NCBI GenBank assembly: GCA_016214905.1
Contig: JACRMQ010000004.1
Coordinates: 172,506 to 236,505 of the forward strand
Origin: Ignavibacteriales bacterium
Lineage (GTDB): Bacteria > Bacteroidota > Ignavibacteria > UBA10030 > SZUA-254
DNA: 64,000 nucleotides
Reading direction: 5' to 3'
A model generated the notes under the pieces. That model was not told the origin of the DNA. It made no database searches and was given only the letters and a program-made list of their open reading frames with translations. The translations under genes and the position numbers were made by a program. Shown here piece by piece: positions 46,186-56,129 of this stretch; the first letter of the stretch is position 1; every line of letters begins with the position of its first letter.

Positions 46186-47250
46186 CTACGCAATTTCAAC
46201 CCTGCTCTGGTCTCCGATCATAAAACGGTGCACGAGCGGCTTTCCAATCGCGTCAACTACTTCGACATCGTTGCCAAGGATGCTGCCTTCGATTCGTAAT
46301 TTGACATTATGAATTTTACAATCTCTCAGGACTATACTGTATTCAACCTCAGCATTGCGAATCGTTGTTCTATCGCCGATAGATGTGAACGGTCCGATGT
46401 AACTGTTTTCGATTATTGTATTTTTACCGATTATCGCAGGTCCTCTTACAACGCTGTTTATGACTTTTGAATCTTCATCCAAAATAACTTTTCCGAGAAC
46501 GGATGATACTTTATCAACTTCACCTTTAAAATTCGGTTCAATATTATCAAGTATCAACCGATTTGCTTCAAGCAGATCGGCAGGCTTTCCGGTATCTTTC
46601 CACCAGCCGGTAATTTCACTGTACCCAACCTTGTATCCTTTTTCAATTAAATAAGTATGGGCATCCGAAATTTCAAGTTCACCACGTTCGCTTGGTTTAA
46701 TATTTTTTACAGCTTCAAAAATATGACTGTCGTAAATATATATTCCTGCAACGGCAAATTGACTTTTTGGCTTAGCTGGTTTTTCTTCAACTTTTACAAT
46801 TTTATTATTTTTGATGACCGGAACACCGAATCTTTCAGGATCTTTCACTCTTGAGAGAGTAAGCCAGCAGTTGCAATCACTTTTCTCAAATTCATCGATG
46901 AATCGTTTTACACCCCCAACAACCATATTATCACCGAGATAAAAAATGAAGTTATCTTTGCCGATGAACTTTTGGGCTATCTTCACTACATGAGCAAGAC
47001 CTGCGGGAGTTTTTTGAGGGATGTAGGTGATCTTAACGCCCCAACGTTTTCCGTTACCTATGGCATCTGGTACTTCGCTGCTATCGGCAGTATGGATGAT
47101 ACCGATCTGTTTTATACCTGCATCTACAGCCGCCTCTATCGCGTAGTACAATATCGGTTTATTGGCAATCGGGATAAGGTGCTTATTCTGGGTGTGGGTT
47201 AACGGGCGAAGACGGGTTCCTTTCCCGCCGCTGGCTATGAGAGCTTTCAC
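46186..47250 (-). CDS. Glucose-1-phosphate thymidylyltransferase, long form
   Basis: A 354-residue sugar nucleotidyltransferase. The N-terminal Rossmann-type domain (1-~235) has SGGKGTRLRPLT, the nucleotide-binding loop, and FYLGDNMVVGG, the metal/sugar site. The C-terminal ~100 residues form a left-handed beta-helix with hexapeptide repeats (AIIGKNTIIENSYIGPFTSI). This long, bacterial form makes dTDP-glucose (or a related nucleotide sugar) for surface polysaccharide. It overlaps the DUF2520 gene by 4 bases. Confidence 0.88.
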   Translation of the reverse strand: MKALIASGGKGTRLRPLTHTQNKHLIPIANKPILYYAIEAAVDAGIKQIGIIHTADSSEVPDAIGNGKRWGVKITYIPQKTPAGLAHVVKIAQKFIGKDNFIFYLGDNMVVGGVKRFIDEFEKSDCNCWLTLSRVKDPERFGVPVIKNNKIVKVEEKPAKPKSQFAVAGIYIYDSHIFEAVKNIKPSERGELEISDAHTYLIEKGYKVGYSEITGWWKDTGKPADLLEANRLILDNIEPNFKGEVDKVSSVLGKVILDEDSKVINSVVRGPAIIGKNTIIENSYIGPFTSIGDRTTIRNAEVEYSIVLRDCKIHNVKLRIEGSILGNDVEVVDAIGKPLVHRFMIGDQSRVEIA

Positions 47251-48182
47251 TTTTTTCCCTTTATAATTTTTTTGATTGAACTTGATTGAATAAACTTTCT
47301 GAATTTAAGAATTATTTCTGTAAAATCCTCATCGGTTAATCGTTTATTCTCTTTTGCTGACCTTGCGACTTCGACTCCGCAGATTGTATAGAGGGGTAGA
47401 AGGTGAGGTGAATGTTCGTTGAGTGTTTTTAGATGAAGGTCTAAAGTCTCAATATCCCCGCGTACGATTGGTCCGGTTAGCGCTTTACCAATTCCATCTT
47501 TCATCATATTTTCCATCGAAGCGGTGAGCAATTGTCCAAATAACTCCGACCATGGGATTGAGAGACGTAACTTTGCTGTCAGCTCACTCAACGAATTCAA
47601 TAAAATCATTTCATAATTTGAGGCGAAGACTGATGCAACATGATAAAGAGGTTTTAAATCATCCGGAATAACTTGCGCTTTTCCTTCAAGGTTTTTAACA
47701 ATCTGCTGAATCCACTTGAGCGATTCTTCACTTCCGCTGATACCGAAATATATTCCACGAAACTTTGTTTTTAATTTTCCTGGAGTTTGAGAAGATGGGA
47801 ATGTTTGAATAGGATGCATAGCGCCTATCAATGCTCCTTTTTTTCTCAGCGGTTCGAGTATCTTCGAAGGATACGCACCTGAACAATGGATGATGAGCAT
47901 CTTCTTGAGATATAGTTTTTTATTCTTCAGAAGATCAGACACCACGTTGGCGATATGATTATCGTTCACAGTAATAAATATTATATCAGACGACAATGCG
48001 ACATCGGCAACCGTTACCCCTACTTTTTCGCATTTGATAATTTTTGAAATGTTTAAAATTCTGCTACCGTTTAAGTCTATGATGCTTGCAATTTTGTAAC
48101 CTTTATCTGTGAGAGCAAGAGCAAGAGCACCGCCAACATTTCCGGTGCCGATAATCGATATTTTGGGAAGCTTTGATGCCAT
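47247..48182 (-). CDS. Rossmann-like/DUF2520 oxidoreductase-type protein
   Basis: A 311-residue two-domain protein. The N-terminal NAD(P)-binding fold (1-~160) starts PKISIIGTGNVGGALALAL and has VALSSDIIFITVND. The C-terminal helical DUF2520 domain (~165-290) has YHVASVFASNYEMILLNSLS and LTGPIVRGDIETLDLHLKTL. The family resembles pyrroline-5-carboxylate reductase/2-oxopantoate reductase folds, but its reaction is not known. It is coupled to the nucleotidyltransferase gene by a 4-base overlap. Confidence 0.85.
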   Translation of the reverse strand: MASKLPKISIIGTGNVGGALALALTDKGYKIASIIDLNGSRILNISKIIKCEKVGVTVADVALSSDIIFITVNDNHIANVVSDLLKNKKLYLKKMLIIHCSGAYPSKILEPLRKKGALIGAMHPIQTFPSSQTPGKLKTKFRGIYFGISGSEESLKWIQQIVKNLEGKAQVIPDDLKPLYHVASVFASNYEMILLNSLSELTAKLRLSIPWSELFGQLLTASMENMMKDGIGKALTGPIVRGDIETLDLHLKTLNEHSPHLLPLYTICGVEVARSAKENKRLTDEDFTEIILKFRKFIQSSSIKKIIKGKK

Positions 48183-48191
48183 TAATGAATA

Positions 48192-49019
48192 TTATGATTT
48201 TAATATCACCGCAGAAAAGTAACCTACGACTGAATCATGTTCACCTGTAATGTCACCTGAATTACAATGGTGAAGAATTTTAACAGAATCGGCTCCTAAG
48301 AATTTTGATGCCATCAGCGTCGCAACCATTGGTCCACCGCCGCAAGCTTCTGTCTTTTCAAATTCTAAATCGTACATCAATCCTTCATAATCGAATTTCG
48401 AAACCTTATCAATCGCAATCTGGTCGAGCTTTCTTGCCGATTTCGATTCATGAAAGTGAGACAAATCGGTGGATGCTATGATTAGAACATTTTTATCTTT
48501 GAGGATTTCACCGAGACGTTTTCCGAGATGATAGCAATTATCGGCACTTTGATCGCCGATTACTATTGGAAGCAGCTTAAAATCTTTTTGTACTAATTGC
48601 AGAAACGGTAATTGAATCTCGATTGCATGTTCTCCTCCGTGTCCACGGAGAGATGATTCGATTATCTTATCACCTGTTACAAGTAATTCTCTTAAATGAG
48701 TATCGATCTGTATATCTCCGAGAGGAGTTCTGTAATGAGTTCCGTCGAAAATCGAAATGCCACCAAAATATTCTCTATGACTCGGAGAGATCACGACGAC
48801 GGTTTGGAATTTTATTCCTTCAATTAGCTTGTATGCATGAGCCGCGGTGAGACCGGAATAAATATATCCGGCATGCGGGACGATTAAAGAAACTATTTTT
48901 CCATGGACTGCCGTTTTTTCAGCATCATCAATCAGACTATTGAGATCCTGTGTCAATATCGAAGGGTCGGCAGGATAAAATGTTCCTGCAACAGCCGGCA
49001 AGCGGACGTTTTTACTCAT
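48192..49019 (-). CDS. amrB: Memo-like AmmeMemoRadiSam system protein B
   Basis: A 275-residue Memo-family protein. The signature is VRLPAVAGTFYPADP at the N-terminus, VPHAGYIYSGLTAAHAY (His of the metal/active site), SPSHREYFGGIS, GGEHAIEIQLPFLQ and a C-terminal CNSGDITGEHDSVVGYFSAV. The fold is related to extradiol dioxygenases. Its ATG overlaps the AMMECR1 gene by 4 bases. The third member of the named system, a radical SAM protein, is not in the window. Biochemical role unresolved. Confidence 0.93.
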   Translation of the reverse strand: MSKNVRLPAVAGTFYPADPSILTQDLNSLIDDAEKTAVHGKIVSLIVPHAGYIYSGLTAAHAYKLIEGIKFQTVVVISPSHREYFGGISIFDGTHYRTPLGDIQIDTHLRELLVTGDKIIESSLRGHGGEHAIEIQLPFLQLVQKDFKLLPIVIGDQSADNCYHLGKRLGEILKDKNVLIIASTDLSHFHESKSARKLDQIAIDKVSKFDYEGLMYDLEFEKTEACGGGPMVATLMASKFLGADSVKILHHCNSGDITGEHDSVVGYFSAVILKS

Positions 49020-49561
49020 TTCTTTTCACTGAATATTTCTGCACTAAAAATATATATTTCTGTTGCTTGATCTTTCCATTGATCGGCACCGATTCCTGCT
49101 TTGCGACATGTATGACTTAAGAATGCCTCTCGATCCCAGTTATATTCAACAGCGACTTGCGGGAGCAGGAGTCCCCGTGAATAACCTCGCTTGATTACAA
49201 GCCCATGTTTACCTACTTCGATTTTATTTACATCCTTAATTTTCTTAAGAGGAGAGAGAACCGAAATTTCTAAATCGATATTATCAAGTTCATCAACTGT
49301 CACAGGCTCGAAGCGAGGGTCTTCAAGTGCGGCTTTTACAGCTACTTCTTGCACAGTTTCAAAGAGTGGTATGATCCCTTCTATGTAACCGATACATCCG
49401 CGTAATTCTCCATTACTGTGCAATGTTACAAAAGCGCCACACTTTTCTATGAGTGAAGGGTTTTTAATTGGCGGCAGGGAGTAAGGTATTCTTTTCACAG
49501 CCGCTTCTATGGAGTTTCGTGCAATTGTTAGAAGTATTTCTTTTTCTTCTTCTGTAAGCAT
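49016..49561 (-). CDS. amrA: AMMECR1-like AmmeMemoRadiSam system protein A
   Basis: A 181-residue AMMECR1-domain protein with ATLHSNGELRGCIGYIEG-type core (here FVTLHSNGELRGCIGYIEGI), VAVKAALEDPRFEPV and LLLPQVAVEYNWDREAFLSH. The conserved RGCIG Cys is present. It overlaps the Memo gene, and the two are transcribed together. The domain has been linked to RNA and tRNA-modification-like processes in some lineages, but no reaction is established. Confidence 0.93.
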   Translation of the reverse strand: MLTEEEKEILLTIARNSIEAAVKRIPYSLPPIKNPSLIEKCGAFVTLHSNGELRGCIGYIEGIIPLFETVQEVAVKAALEDPRFEPVTVDELDNIDLEISVLSPLKKIKDVNKIEVGKHGLVIKRGYSRGLLLPQVAVEYNWDREAFLSHTCRKAGIGADQWKDQATEIYIFSAEIFSEKK

Positions 49562-49710
49562 CTGTTTGTTGAAATGAAATATCTTAAAAGAAACTTACGG
49601 AATTTATATGTGAGATTCAAGAATCAAACTCGGAATGTTATTGGATTCAAACGAGCGTTTGATATGATCAAATCTGTCTATGAAGTGTAGAAACAAGATT
49701 TGCACTAACT

Positions 49711-50997
49711 TTATTTATAAATTGAAAAACTGAATCCTTCAAATTTAGTATTGTCTAATGGGTGATCAGTTTCTGCTGTACTCCAAGTAGATTGATCATA
49801 TCGAAAATCCAGATGATTTAAAATAAAATTATTAATGGGACTTTTGTCGATATCAGGAGCAATAATTTTAATGATTTGAAATAATCCTTTTGATTGAAAT
49901 CCGATTCCATCTGTTCTAACATGTCTGTTACCCATTCTGTCGGTTAATCTACCGTAACGAACATTTATCATTTCCATAAGAGTTAAATTCCAACCTCTTC
50001 TTCTTTCTGTCCGGTAGTTTGAATGTCCCAATATCACTTCGTCAAAAAACTTTATATCACCTAAACCTCCCCTGTAAGACCAACCGGCACGTTTGATTAG
50101 ATTTCCATATTGATCTCTGATTTCTCTCCAGCGGTCTATTAGCATGTCGCTTGCTTCGACTGTCCATTTGAATCCAAATAATTGAAAAGAGTAATTTCCT
50201 TTTCGGTAATCAAAACAAATATTTATACCCACTCCGACTCGTCCGATACGTGGTAATGGATCACTATAGTACAAACCAGTTTTAAATCGATCTCCGATAT
50301 TTTGCCAGGCCATTCCCAAAGAAATGCCGGCTGAGTAATAAATATCAGGTGTAATTTGTTGAGGTGTTTCGAAAAGATCGTTGCTCAAACGAATGATGGG
50401 AATGTCAAGTATGATTCCATAATCTTTTGCCTTTACGTTACCACCGAAATAGTTATAATTATAGCTTACCATAGGTAATGTCGTTATTGCTTTATATGAA
50501 AATCCAATTGAGAGTTTTAGATAATAATCGATAGCTGAACTTACTGTCCATTGATTTGCATATTCAGTTAGATAAAAGGTGCCTAGATCTTCGTTGTTTT
50601 CACCACGTCTTGAAAATTCTCCTAAATTTAATAACGTATGAAAATATCCATATCCAAAACTTAGATTGTGTCCCTGGCCGAATATATTTTGAAAATTAAC
50701 GCCACCTGTAAAACCATCAGTTCGGTATCGGAGATCAGATATGTTGAAATTCGGAAGCCAGTTGCTTGCATTTGTTGAATAAGAAAAATAATTATTTGCA
50801 CTTTGGAGTCCCAGTTGTGCCGGATTTCGCAAAGCAGCAAGTGGATCGTTCATTGGGATCGCGATTGATGCTTCACCCATTCCGTTTGCTTCAGTTGTTG
50901 GTGAGATCAGAAGAAAAACGGCTGCTGCTTCACCTTGCGCATTACATAGATTGATGGTAATTAAAGTCGACAAGAGTGTAAAAAATAACTTCCTCAT
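49711..50997 (-). CDS. Outer-membrane beta-barrel protein (PorV/FadL-like)
   Basis: A 428-residue exported protein with a signal peptide ending LCNAQ. The N-terminus of the mature protein, FLLISPTTEANGMGEASIAI and NDPLAALRNPAQLGL, is the PorV/PorQ-type first strand with its N-P-A motif. Many alternating strands follow and the C-terminus is EGFSFSIYK. The family helps type IX secretion or acts as a lipid/solute barrel; no specific role can be assigned. It is isolated, with ~150 bases on each side. Confidence 0.75.
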   Translation of the reverse strand: MRKLFFTLLSTLITINLCNAQGEAAAVFLLISPTTEANGMGEASIAIPMNDPLAALRNPAQLGLQSANNYFSYSTNASNWLPNFNISDLRYRTDGFTGGVNFQNIFGQGHNLSFGYGYFHTLLNLGEFSRRGENNEDLGTFYLTEYANQWTVSSAIDYYLKLSIGFSYKAITTLPMVSYNYNYFGGNVKAKDYGIILDIPIIRLSNDLFETPQQITPDIYYSAGISLGMAWQNIGDRFKTGLYYSDPLPRIGRVGVGINICFDYRKGNYSFQLFGFKWTVEASDMLIDRWREIRDQYGNLIKRAGWSYRGGLGDIKFFDEVILGHSNYRTERRRGWNLTLMEMINVRYGRLTDRMGNRHVRTDGIGFQSKGLFQIIKIIAPDIDKSPINNFILNHLDFRYDQSTWSTAETDHPLDNTKFEGFSFSIYK

Positions 50998-51144
50998 TTT
51001 TCCACCTCAAATGTTATTATTTGATTGTAATAAATATAGAAGTTAAAACCAAATTTTGCTTCTCATCTCCATCTTTGCTACATTTCTACTATATTAATTT
51101 AAAATTGTTTACTCAAATACTCATTTAATCAACTACTCAATTCA

Positions 51145-52512
51145 ATGTCTTTAATGGTAAGCATATCGGGAATTCGCGGCATCGTGGGCGATACACTTAC
51201 TCCCGAAATTATTGTTAAGTATACAGCCGCATACGCTGAATATTGTGGCGGTGGTACAATCGTTATCGGTCGCGATGGCAGAATTACAGGAAAAGTTATA
51301 GGCAATATTGTTTCATCAACATTGATTTCGATGGGATGTAATGTGGTTGCGTTAGGTGTTGTTCCAACTCCGACAGTTGCGCTTGCGGTAGAAAAACTCG
51401 GCGCGGCTGGTGGTATATCCATCACTGCAAGTCATAATCCTATTGAGTGGAACGGATTAAAGTTCTTTTCATCAACAGGACTTTTTCTTGATGAAGATGA
51501 AAATAAACATTTGTGGGATATCGCTGATAGGGGAGACTTCAAATATGCTGAGTGGAATAAAGTTGGATTGCATAAAAATGATGATACCTTCATTCAGCGG
51601 CACATCGATGAAGTATTGAAATTGAAATACATTGACAAAAATAAGATCGAAAACAGAAAATTCAAAATTGTAATTGATAGTATAAATGCGGCTGGTGGTG
51701 ATATTGTTCCGAAAATGCTGAAACAGCTTGGATGTGTTGTTATCGAAATGAATTGCGATGTAAGCGGAGTATTCACGAGGACACCGGAACCGATTCCCGA
51801 AAATCTGACTGCTGTATGTGACCGCGTTAAGAAAGAAAAGGCAGATATTGGAATTGTTGTCGATCCAGATGTCGACAGACTCGTTTTTATTGATGAGCGC
51901 AGTGAACCGATCGGCGAAGAATATACGATTACATCGATTGTTAAATTCATTCTCGAAAAGCAAAAACAAATAACCACTAATAATTCACCACTCAAGGTGG
52001 TTGTTAATCTTTCTACAACTCGTGCGGTTGATGATGTAACAAAATTATTCGGTGGATCAGTAATGCGGACTGCAGTCGGAGAAATTAACGTCGCGAAAAA
52101 GATGAAAGAGATCGGAGCAATCGTTGGTGGTGAAGGTAGCGGCGGTGTTATTCTGCCGGAAGTCCATTATGGAAGAGATGCTATCGTTGGCATTCCATTA
52201 ATGTTGCAACAGTTGGTTGAGCACGGCAGCAGTTTATCGGAATTAAAAAAATCTCTGCCACAGTATTCAATTGCAAAATCAAAAATAAGTGTAGCCGGGA
52301 AGAAAACATCAAAATTATTCGAGCGATTGATAACGATATACGAGCATATTGGAAAAATCAACACAGATGACGGTTTAAAAATTGATTTCCCTGATTCATG
52401 GGTTCATCTCCGTAAATCGAACACAGAACCTATCATACGGATAATAGCTGAAGCGCCCACCATGACTAAAGCGGAAGAGTTAGTTGAAGATTTTAAACAA
52501 CAATTGAAATAA
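51145..52512 (+). CDS. glmM: Phosphoglucosamine mutase/phosphomannomutase family protein
   Basis: A 455-residue alpha-D-phosphohexomutase. The phosphoserine loop is ITASHNPIEWNGLKF (Ser of ASHNP), the metal site is VDPDVDRLVFID (DPDVD, as in archaeal-like mutases), the sugar loop is EGSGGVILPEVHYGRD and the phosphate loop is LRKSNTEPIIRI. GlmM is most likely, making glucosamine 1-phosphate for cell-wall synthesis. It could instead act on other sugar phosphates. It lies 6 bases before a microcompartment vertex gene, so a role with sugar phosphates in that compartment should also be considered. Confidence 0.85.
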   Translation: MSLMVSISGIRGIVGDTLTPEIIVKYTAAYAEYCGGGTIVIGRDGRITGKVIGNIVSSTLISMGCNVVALGVVPTPTVALAVEKLGAAGGISITASHNPIEWNGLKFFSSTGLFLDEDENKHLWDIADRGDFKYAEWNKVGLHKNDDTFIQRHIDEVLKLKYIDKNKIENRKFKIVIDSINAAGGDIVPKMLKQLGCVVIEMNCDVSGVFTRTPEPIPENLTAVCDRVKKEKADIGIVVDPDVDRLVFIDERSEPIGEEYTITSIVKFILEKQKQITTNNSPLKVVVNLSTTRAVDDVTKLFGGSVMRTAVGEINVAKKMKEIGAIVGGEGSGGVILPEVHYGRDAIVGIPLMLQQLVEHGSSLSELKKSLPQYSIAKSKISVAGKKTSKLFERLITIYEHIGKINTDDGLKIDFPDSWVHLRKSNTEPIIRIIAEAPTMTKAEELVEDFKQQLK

Positions 52513-52518
52513 ATAATT

Positions 52519-52791
52519 ATGACACTATGCAAGGTTATTGGTACTCTCGTCGCAACACAAAAAAATGATCACCTAAAAAACCAAAAGATGCTTATTGTTC
52601 AACCTATTGATCTTGAAGGTAAATTGATCGGACGCGATCTTATTGCTCTCGATTCCGTTGATGCGGGTGTAGGTGATACGGTTTTAGTGAATCAAGAAGG
52701 ACAGGGCGCCGCGCAGGTGCTAAAAGATAAAAAAGCACCGGTGCATTCCGTGATTGTCGCTGTTGTGGATGGGATGGAGATTAAAGAGTAA
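52519..52791 (+). CDS. EutN/CcmL-family bacterial microcompartment vertex protein
   Basis: A 90-residue pentamer-forming shell protein that caps the vertices of polyhedral microcompartments. The family pattern is clear: CKVIGTLVATQKNDHLKNQK at the start, MLIVQPIDLEGK, LIALDSVDAGVGDTVLVNQE (G-x-G-D/E-x-V) and a C-terminal APVHSVIVAVVD. Length is as expected. It follows the phosphohexomutase by 6 bases. No BMC-H or BMC-T shell gene is in the window, so this is either a satellite gene of a compartment elsewhere or an orphan. The DeoC at 35734 is a possible cargo. Confidence 0.93.
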   Translation: MTLCKVIGTLVATQKNDHLKNQKMLIVQPIDLEGKLIGRDLIALDSVDAGVGDTVLVNQEGQGAAQVLKDKKAPVHSVIVAVVDGMEIKE

Positions 52792-52847
52792 GAGCAGATT
52801 AAGAATTATAATTGCGAACAATTATGAAAAAGGATAAATAAAAATAT

Positions 52848-52857
52848 AGGGGGGAAG
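52848..52857 (+). promoter_or_regulatory. Strong ribosome binding site of dprA
   Basis: AGGGGGGAAG ends 2 bases before the ATG at 52860. It is the most purine-rich leader in this part of the window and fixes the dprA start. Confidence 0.6.
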
Positions 52858-52859
52858 TA

Positions 52860-53981
52860 ATGGTATCCGTAAAAGATCTTTTAGTTCTTACACAAATTCC
52901 CGGGATGGGCGCCAACAGGATACGAACACTCGTTACGCACTTCGGAGACACTCAATCGATTATAAATGCTTCAGTTCGTGAGATAGGAGTTTGCGATGGC
53001 TTCAGTAAAAAGTTAGCATCCGTTATCGTTCATTTTTACAGAAGCTCACAATACGACGAGGCACAAAAGTATTCAGAGAGACAACTTTCCCGTTTAAATA
53101 AAAGTGAAGGTAAAATTGTTTCGCTATGGGAAAAATCATATCCTGAGCTTTTAAAGAAAATATATGATCCGCCGCCGTTTATTTTTTATAAAGGTACATT
53201 TCAAGAAACCGATCGATACTCAATAGCAATTGTTGGTACAAGAAATCCATCTGAGTATGGAATCTCCATCACGGAAAGATTTTGCGATGAATTATCCCGT
53301 CTCGGAATTATAGTGGTAAGCGGACTTGCCCGTGGAATCGATACAGTTGCTCACACAAACGTGCTGAAGTCGGGTGGCAGGACTTTATCGGTGATTGGTT
53401 CCGGAATCGATGTGATATATCCGCCTGAGAACCGAACTTTATTTGAAAAGATAACAAAAAATGGTGCTGTGATAAGTGAATATGAGATGGGTGCAAAACC
53501 CGATGCCGTAAATTTCCCTAAACGAAACAGAATAATCAGCGGGTTGACACTTGGCACGATAGTGGTTGAAACAGACATCGGTGGTGGCGCAATGATCACT
53601 GCTAATACCGCGCTCGATCAAAATCGTGAGGTGTTCGCTCTTCCCGGAAACGTAAACTCAAAAAAAAGCAGAGGATGTAATTTGCTGATCAGAGAGGGAA
53701 GAGCAAAATTGGTCGAATGCATTGACGACGTGATAAATGAGTTAATTGTCGGATTAAAGCCGATTCTAAAATCAACATCTCATCGTGAATTGAAACAGAT
53801 GACACCCATTCCTCCAAGTGAAAAAAATATTTATGACCTTCTATCAGAAAATCCTACACATATCGATGAGCTTTCCGAAAAATCTAAATTATCGATTTCC
53901 GATGTACTAGTGAATCTTCTCAATCTTGAATTCAAAGGAATTGTGAAACAACTTCCGGGGAAGATGTTCATAAGGTTTTGA
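52860..53981 (+). CDS. dprA: DNA-processing protein DprA
   Basis: A 373-residue protein that binds incoming single-stranded DNA and loads RecA during natural transformation. It has an N-terminal SAM/HhH-like part (~1-80), a Rossmann fold (~80-290) with IVGTRNPSEYG, VVSGLARGIDTVAH, GSGIDVIYPPEN and FPKRNRIISGL, and a C-terminal winged-helix DprA domain (~310-373). All landmark motifs are intact. It occurs here without other competence genes. Confidence 0.95.
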   Translation: MVSVKDLLVLTQIPGMGANRIRTLVTHFGDTQSIINASVREIGVCDGFSKKLASVIVHFYRSSQYDEAQKYSERQLSRLNKSEGKIVSLWEKSYPELLKKIYDPPPFIFYKGTFQETDRYSIAIVGTRNPSEYGISITERFCDELSRLGIIVVSGLARGIDTVAHTNVLKSGGRTLSVIGSGIDVIYPPENRTLFEKITKNGAVISEYEMGAKPDAVNFPKRNRIISGLTLGTIVVETDIGGGAMITANTALDQNREVFALPGNVNSKKSRGCNLLIREGRAKLVECIDDVINELIVGLKPILKSTSHRELKQMTPIPPSEKNIYDLLSENPTHIDELSEKSKLSISDVLVNLLNLEFKGIVKQLPGKMFIRF

Positions 53982-54063
53982 TGCGATGTAAGATGTATTT
54001 TACACTATCCTACCTTTTTGTAATATTTTTTCCTTTCTAAAAACTTTTGTATTTTATACTGCA

Positions 54064-54639
54064 ATGTTTAAAATAGGCGAAACAAAGATAGAAGAAGATA
54101 TTGCGTATGAGCGTTTCGCGTGTTCTCTCTCTGATTGTAAAGGCGCTTGCTGCACAATGGCAGGAGGCAGAGGCGCTCCGCTGATTGATGATGAAGTTGA
54201 AATGCTTCACAGGGCATTACCGGCGGCGATAAATTATCTGAGTGAAGAAAATAAATCGCTCATCGAGAAGGAAGGAATAGTTGAAGGTGCGCCGGGGATG
54301 TACGCGACTGTTTGTCTCGATGGAAAGGATTGTGTGTTCGTTTATTATGAAAATGAAATTGCAAAATGCTCGGTTGAACGGGCATGGTTTGAAGGTAAAG
54401 TTGAATTCAGGAAACCGATATCGTGTCATTTATTTCCGCTCCGCGTCGGCAGATCAGATGGAGAACGGGTAAGATACGAATCGATTGCCGAATGCTCAAC
54501 TGCACGGGTAAAAGGTATCAGCGAAAATATTTATTTGCACGATTTCATTAAAGAAGCACTCGTTCGCAAATATGGCGAGAGATGGTATGCCGAATTTTTG
54601 GAAGAGTGCGAACGAAGATCAAATAAGAGTTTGAAATAA
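54064..54639 (+). CDS. DUF3109 family cysteine-rich protein
   Basis: A 191-residue cytosolic protein of the DUF3109 family. Conserved cysteines are in CSLSDCKGACC near residue 16-26, CLDGKDCVF in the middle, PISCHLFPLRV and IAECSTA. The set resembles YkgJ-type Fe-S or zinc-binding cysteine clusters. Function is unknown. It starts 83 bases after dprA, 24 bases before rpoN. Confidence 0.85.
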   Translation: MFKIGETKIEEDIAYERFACSLSDCKGACCTMAGGRGAPLIDDEVEMLHRALPAAINYLSEENKSLIEKEGIVEGAPGMYATVCLDGKDCVFVYYENEIAKCSVERAWFEGKVEFRKPISCHLFPLRVGRSDGERVRYESIAECSTARVKGISENIYLHDFIKEALVRKYGERWYAEFLEECERRSNKSLK

Positions 54640-54663
54640 AATAATTAAAATATATAATCATAA

Positions 54664-56109
54664 ATGTTACATCTTTCTCAAAGACAAACGCTTCAGATGA
54701 AGCTCACACCGCAGCAGGTTCAGTATCTGCAATTGCTGCAGTTGCCGGTTCTCGCTCTTGAACAACGGATACAAGCTGAATTGGAGATGAATCCGCTCTT
54801 AGAAGAAGTCGATGAGCTTACCCAGCAGCAAGAAGAAGATAAAGTTCAGGATGCTCAAGAAGTGGCAGCCGAAATCCAAAAAGCTGAGCCGTCGAACAAT
54901 GAAGATGGATATACATTTGAAGATTTTATGAATGATAATCTTGACGGGTATAAAGCCACCGTATCCCGCAATTACGATGAAGACCGTGAAGATTTTCCTC
55001 AACCCGCCGAAATAACTCTCGCACAAAAACTGCACGATCAAATTCTTCTTCTCGATATAAACGATGAAGAGAAACTTTTAGGAGATGAGATTGTCGGTAA
55101 TATCGATGAGGATGGATATCTCAGGCGCGAATTATCATTGATCGTCCAGGATCTCAATCTCTCGCACGGATTGATGATAACTACCGAAAGAGCCGAAGAT
55201 ATTTTAAAATTGATTCAGCGTATGGAACCGCCTGGTATTGCCGCAAGAAACCTGCGCGAATGTTTGATGGTTCAACTTGAGGTCGGCGAATTAAGTCCAG
55301 ATTTGGCAGATAAGGCAATGATAATCCTCCGTGATTACTTCGAGGATTTCACGATGAAACATTTCGCAGAACTCTCTAAGAATCTGAATATCACGATTGA
55401 ACAACTTAAACCCGTGATAGAACTGATTCAAAAGCTGAATCCTAAACCGGGAGAAGGAAGAATAACTCAACAGCAAAATTACGTAATTCCCGATTTCACG
55501 GTTGAACGCGACGACGGTGATTTTATCATTTCTTTGAACGATAGAAATATTCCTCCCATCCGCATAAACAAGGGATATAAAGAGTTGATGTCGAAGAAGA
55601 ATAAAAAAGGTCAGGAAGACGGCGTAAAGGATTTCATCCGAAAACGTTTTGAGGCCGCAAAATGGTTCATTGCATCAATCAATCAAAGGCGTGATACGAT
55701 GCTCAGGGTGATGCGTACGATTGTAGAAAAGCAAAAGGTATTTTTTGAAACTGGCGAAAATCTCCGTCCTATGATTTACAAAGATATCGCAGAAGTCATC
55801 AGTATGGATATCTCGACAATCAGCCGCGTGGTGAACGGTAAATATGTGCAAACTGAATACGGTGTTTACGAGTTGAGGCATTTCTTCAGTGATAAACTCA
55901 CCACACAATCGGGAGAAGAAGTGTCTAATAAAGAAGTTAAAAACAAAATGAAAATAATAATCGATGCGGAGGATAATAACAATCCGCTGAGCGATGATAA
56001 AATTGCAGAGATGCTGAACGGGCAAGGACTGAATATCGCACGCCGCACCGTTGCTAAATACCGCGAGGCCATGAAAATTCCTGTAGCACGTTTAAGAAGA
56101 AAAATTTAG
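54664..56109 (+). CDS. rpoN: RNA polymerase sigma-54 factor
   Basis: A 481-residue sigma-54. Region I is the Gln/Leu-rich start ([20 protein letters not shown]) that interacts with enhancer-binding proteins, region II is acidic (~50-110), and region III has the core-binding domain, the HTH and the RpoN box near the C-terminus as [12 protein letters not shown]. It needs AAA+ activators to open promoters; none is in the window. Full length; the starting ATG gives the usual N-terminus. Confidence 0.96.
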   Translation: MLHLSQRQTLQMKLTPQQVQYLQLLQLPVLALEQRIQAELEMNPLLEEVDELTQQQEEDKVQDAQEVAAEIQKAEPSNNEDGYTFEDFMNDNLDGYKATVSRNYDEDREDFPQPAEITLAQKLHDQILLLDINDEEKLLGDEIVGNIDEDGYLRRELSLIVQDLNLSHGLMITTERAEDILKLIQRMEPPGIAARNLRECLMVQLEVGELSPDLADKAMIILRDYFEDFTMKHFAELSKNLNITIEQLKPVIELIQKLNPKPGEGRITQQQNYVIPDFTVERDDGDFIISLNDRNIPPIRINKGYKELMSKKNKKGQEDGVKDFIRKRFEAAKWFIASINQRRDTMLRVMRTIVEKQKVFFETGENLRPMIYKDIAEVISMDISTISRVVNGKYVQTEYGVYELRHFFSDKLTTQSGEEVSNKEVKNKMKIIIDAEDNNNPLSDDKIAEMLNGQGLNIARRTVAKYREAMKIPVARLRRKI

Positions 56110-56129
56110 ATTGGAGGTCTAACAATCCC

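Noticed and set aside
51472..51995. Minus-strand ORFs of 165 and 133 residues opposite glmM
   Set aside because: They are antisense to the clearly conserved phosphohexomutase frame and have low-complexity Phe/Ile/Ser sequence.
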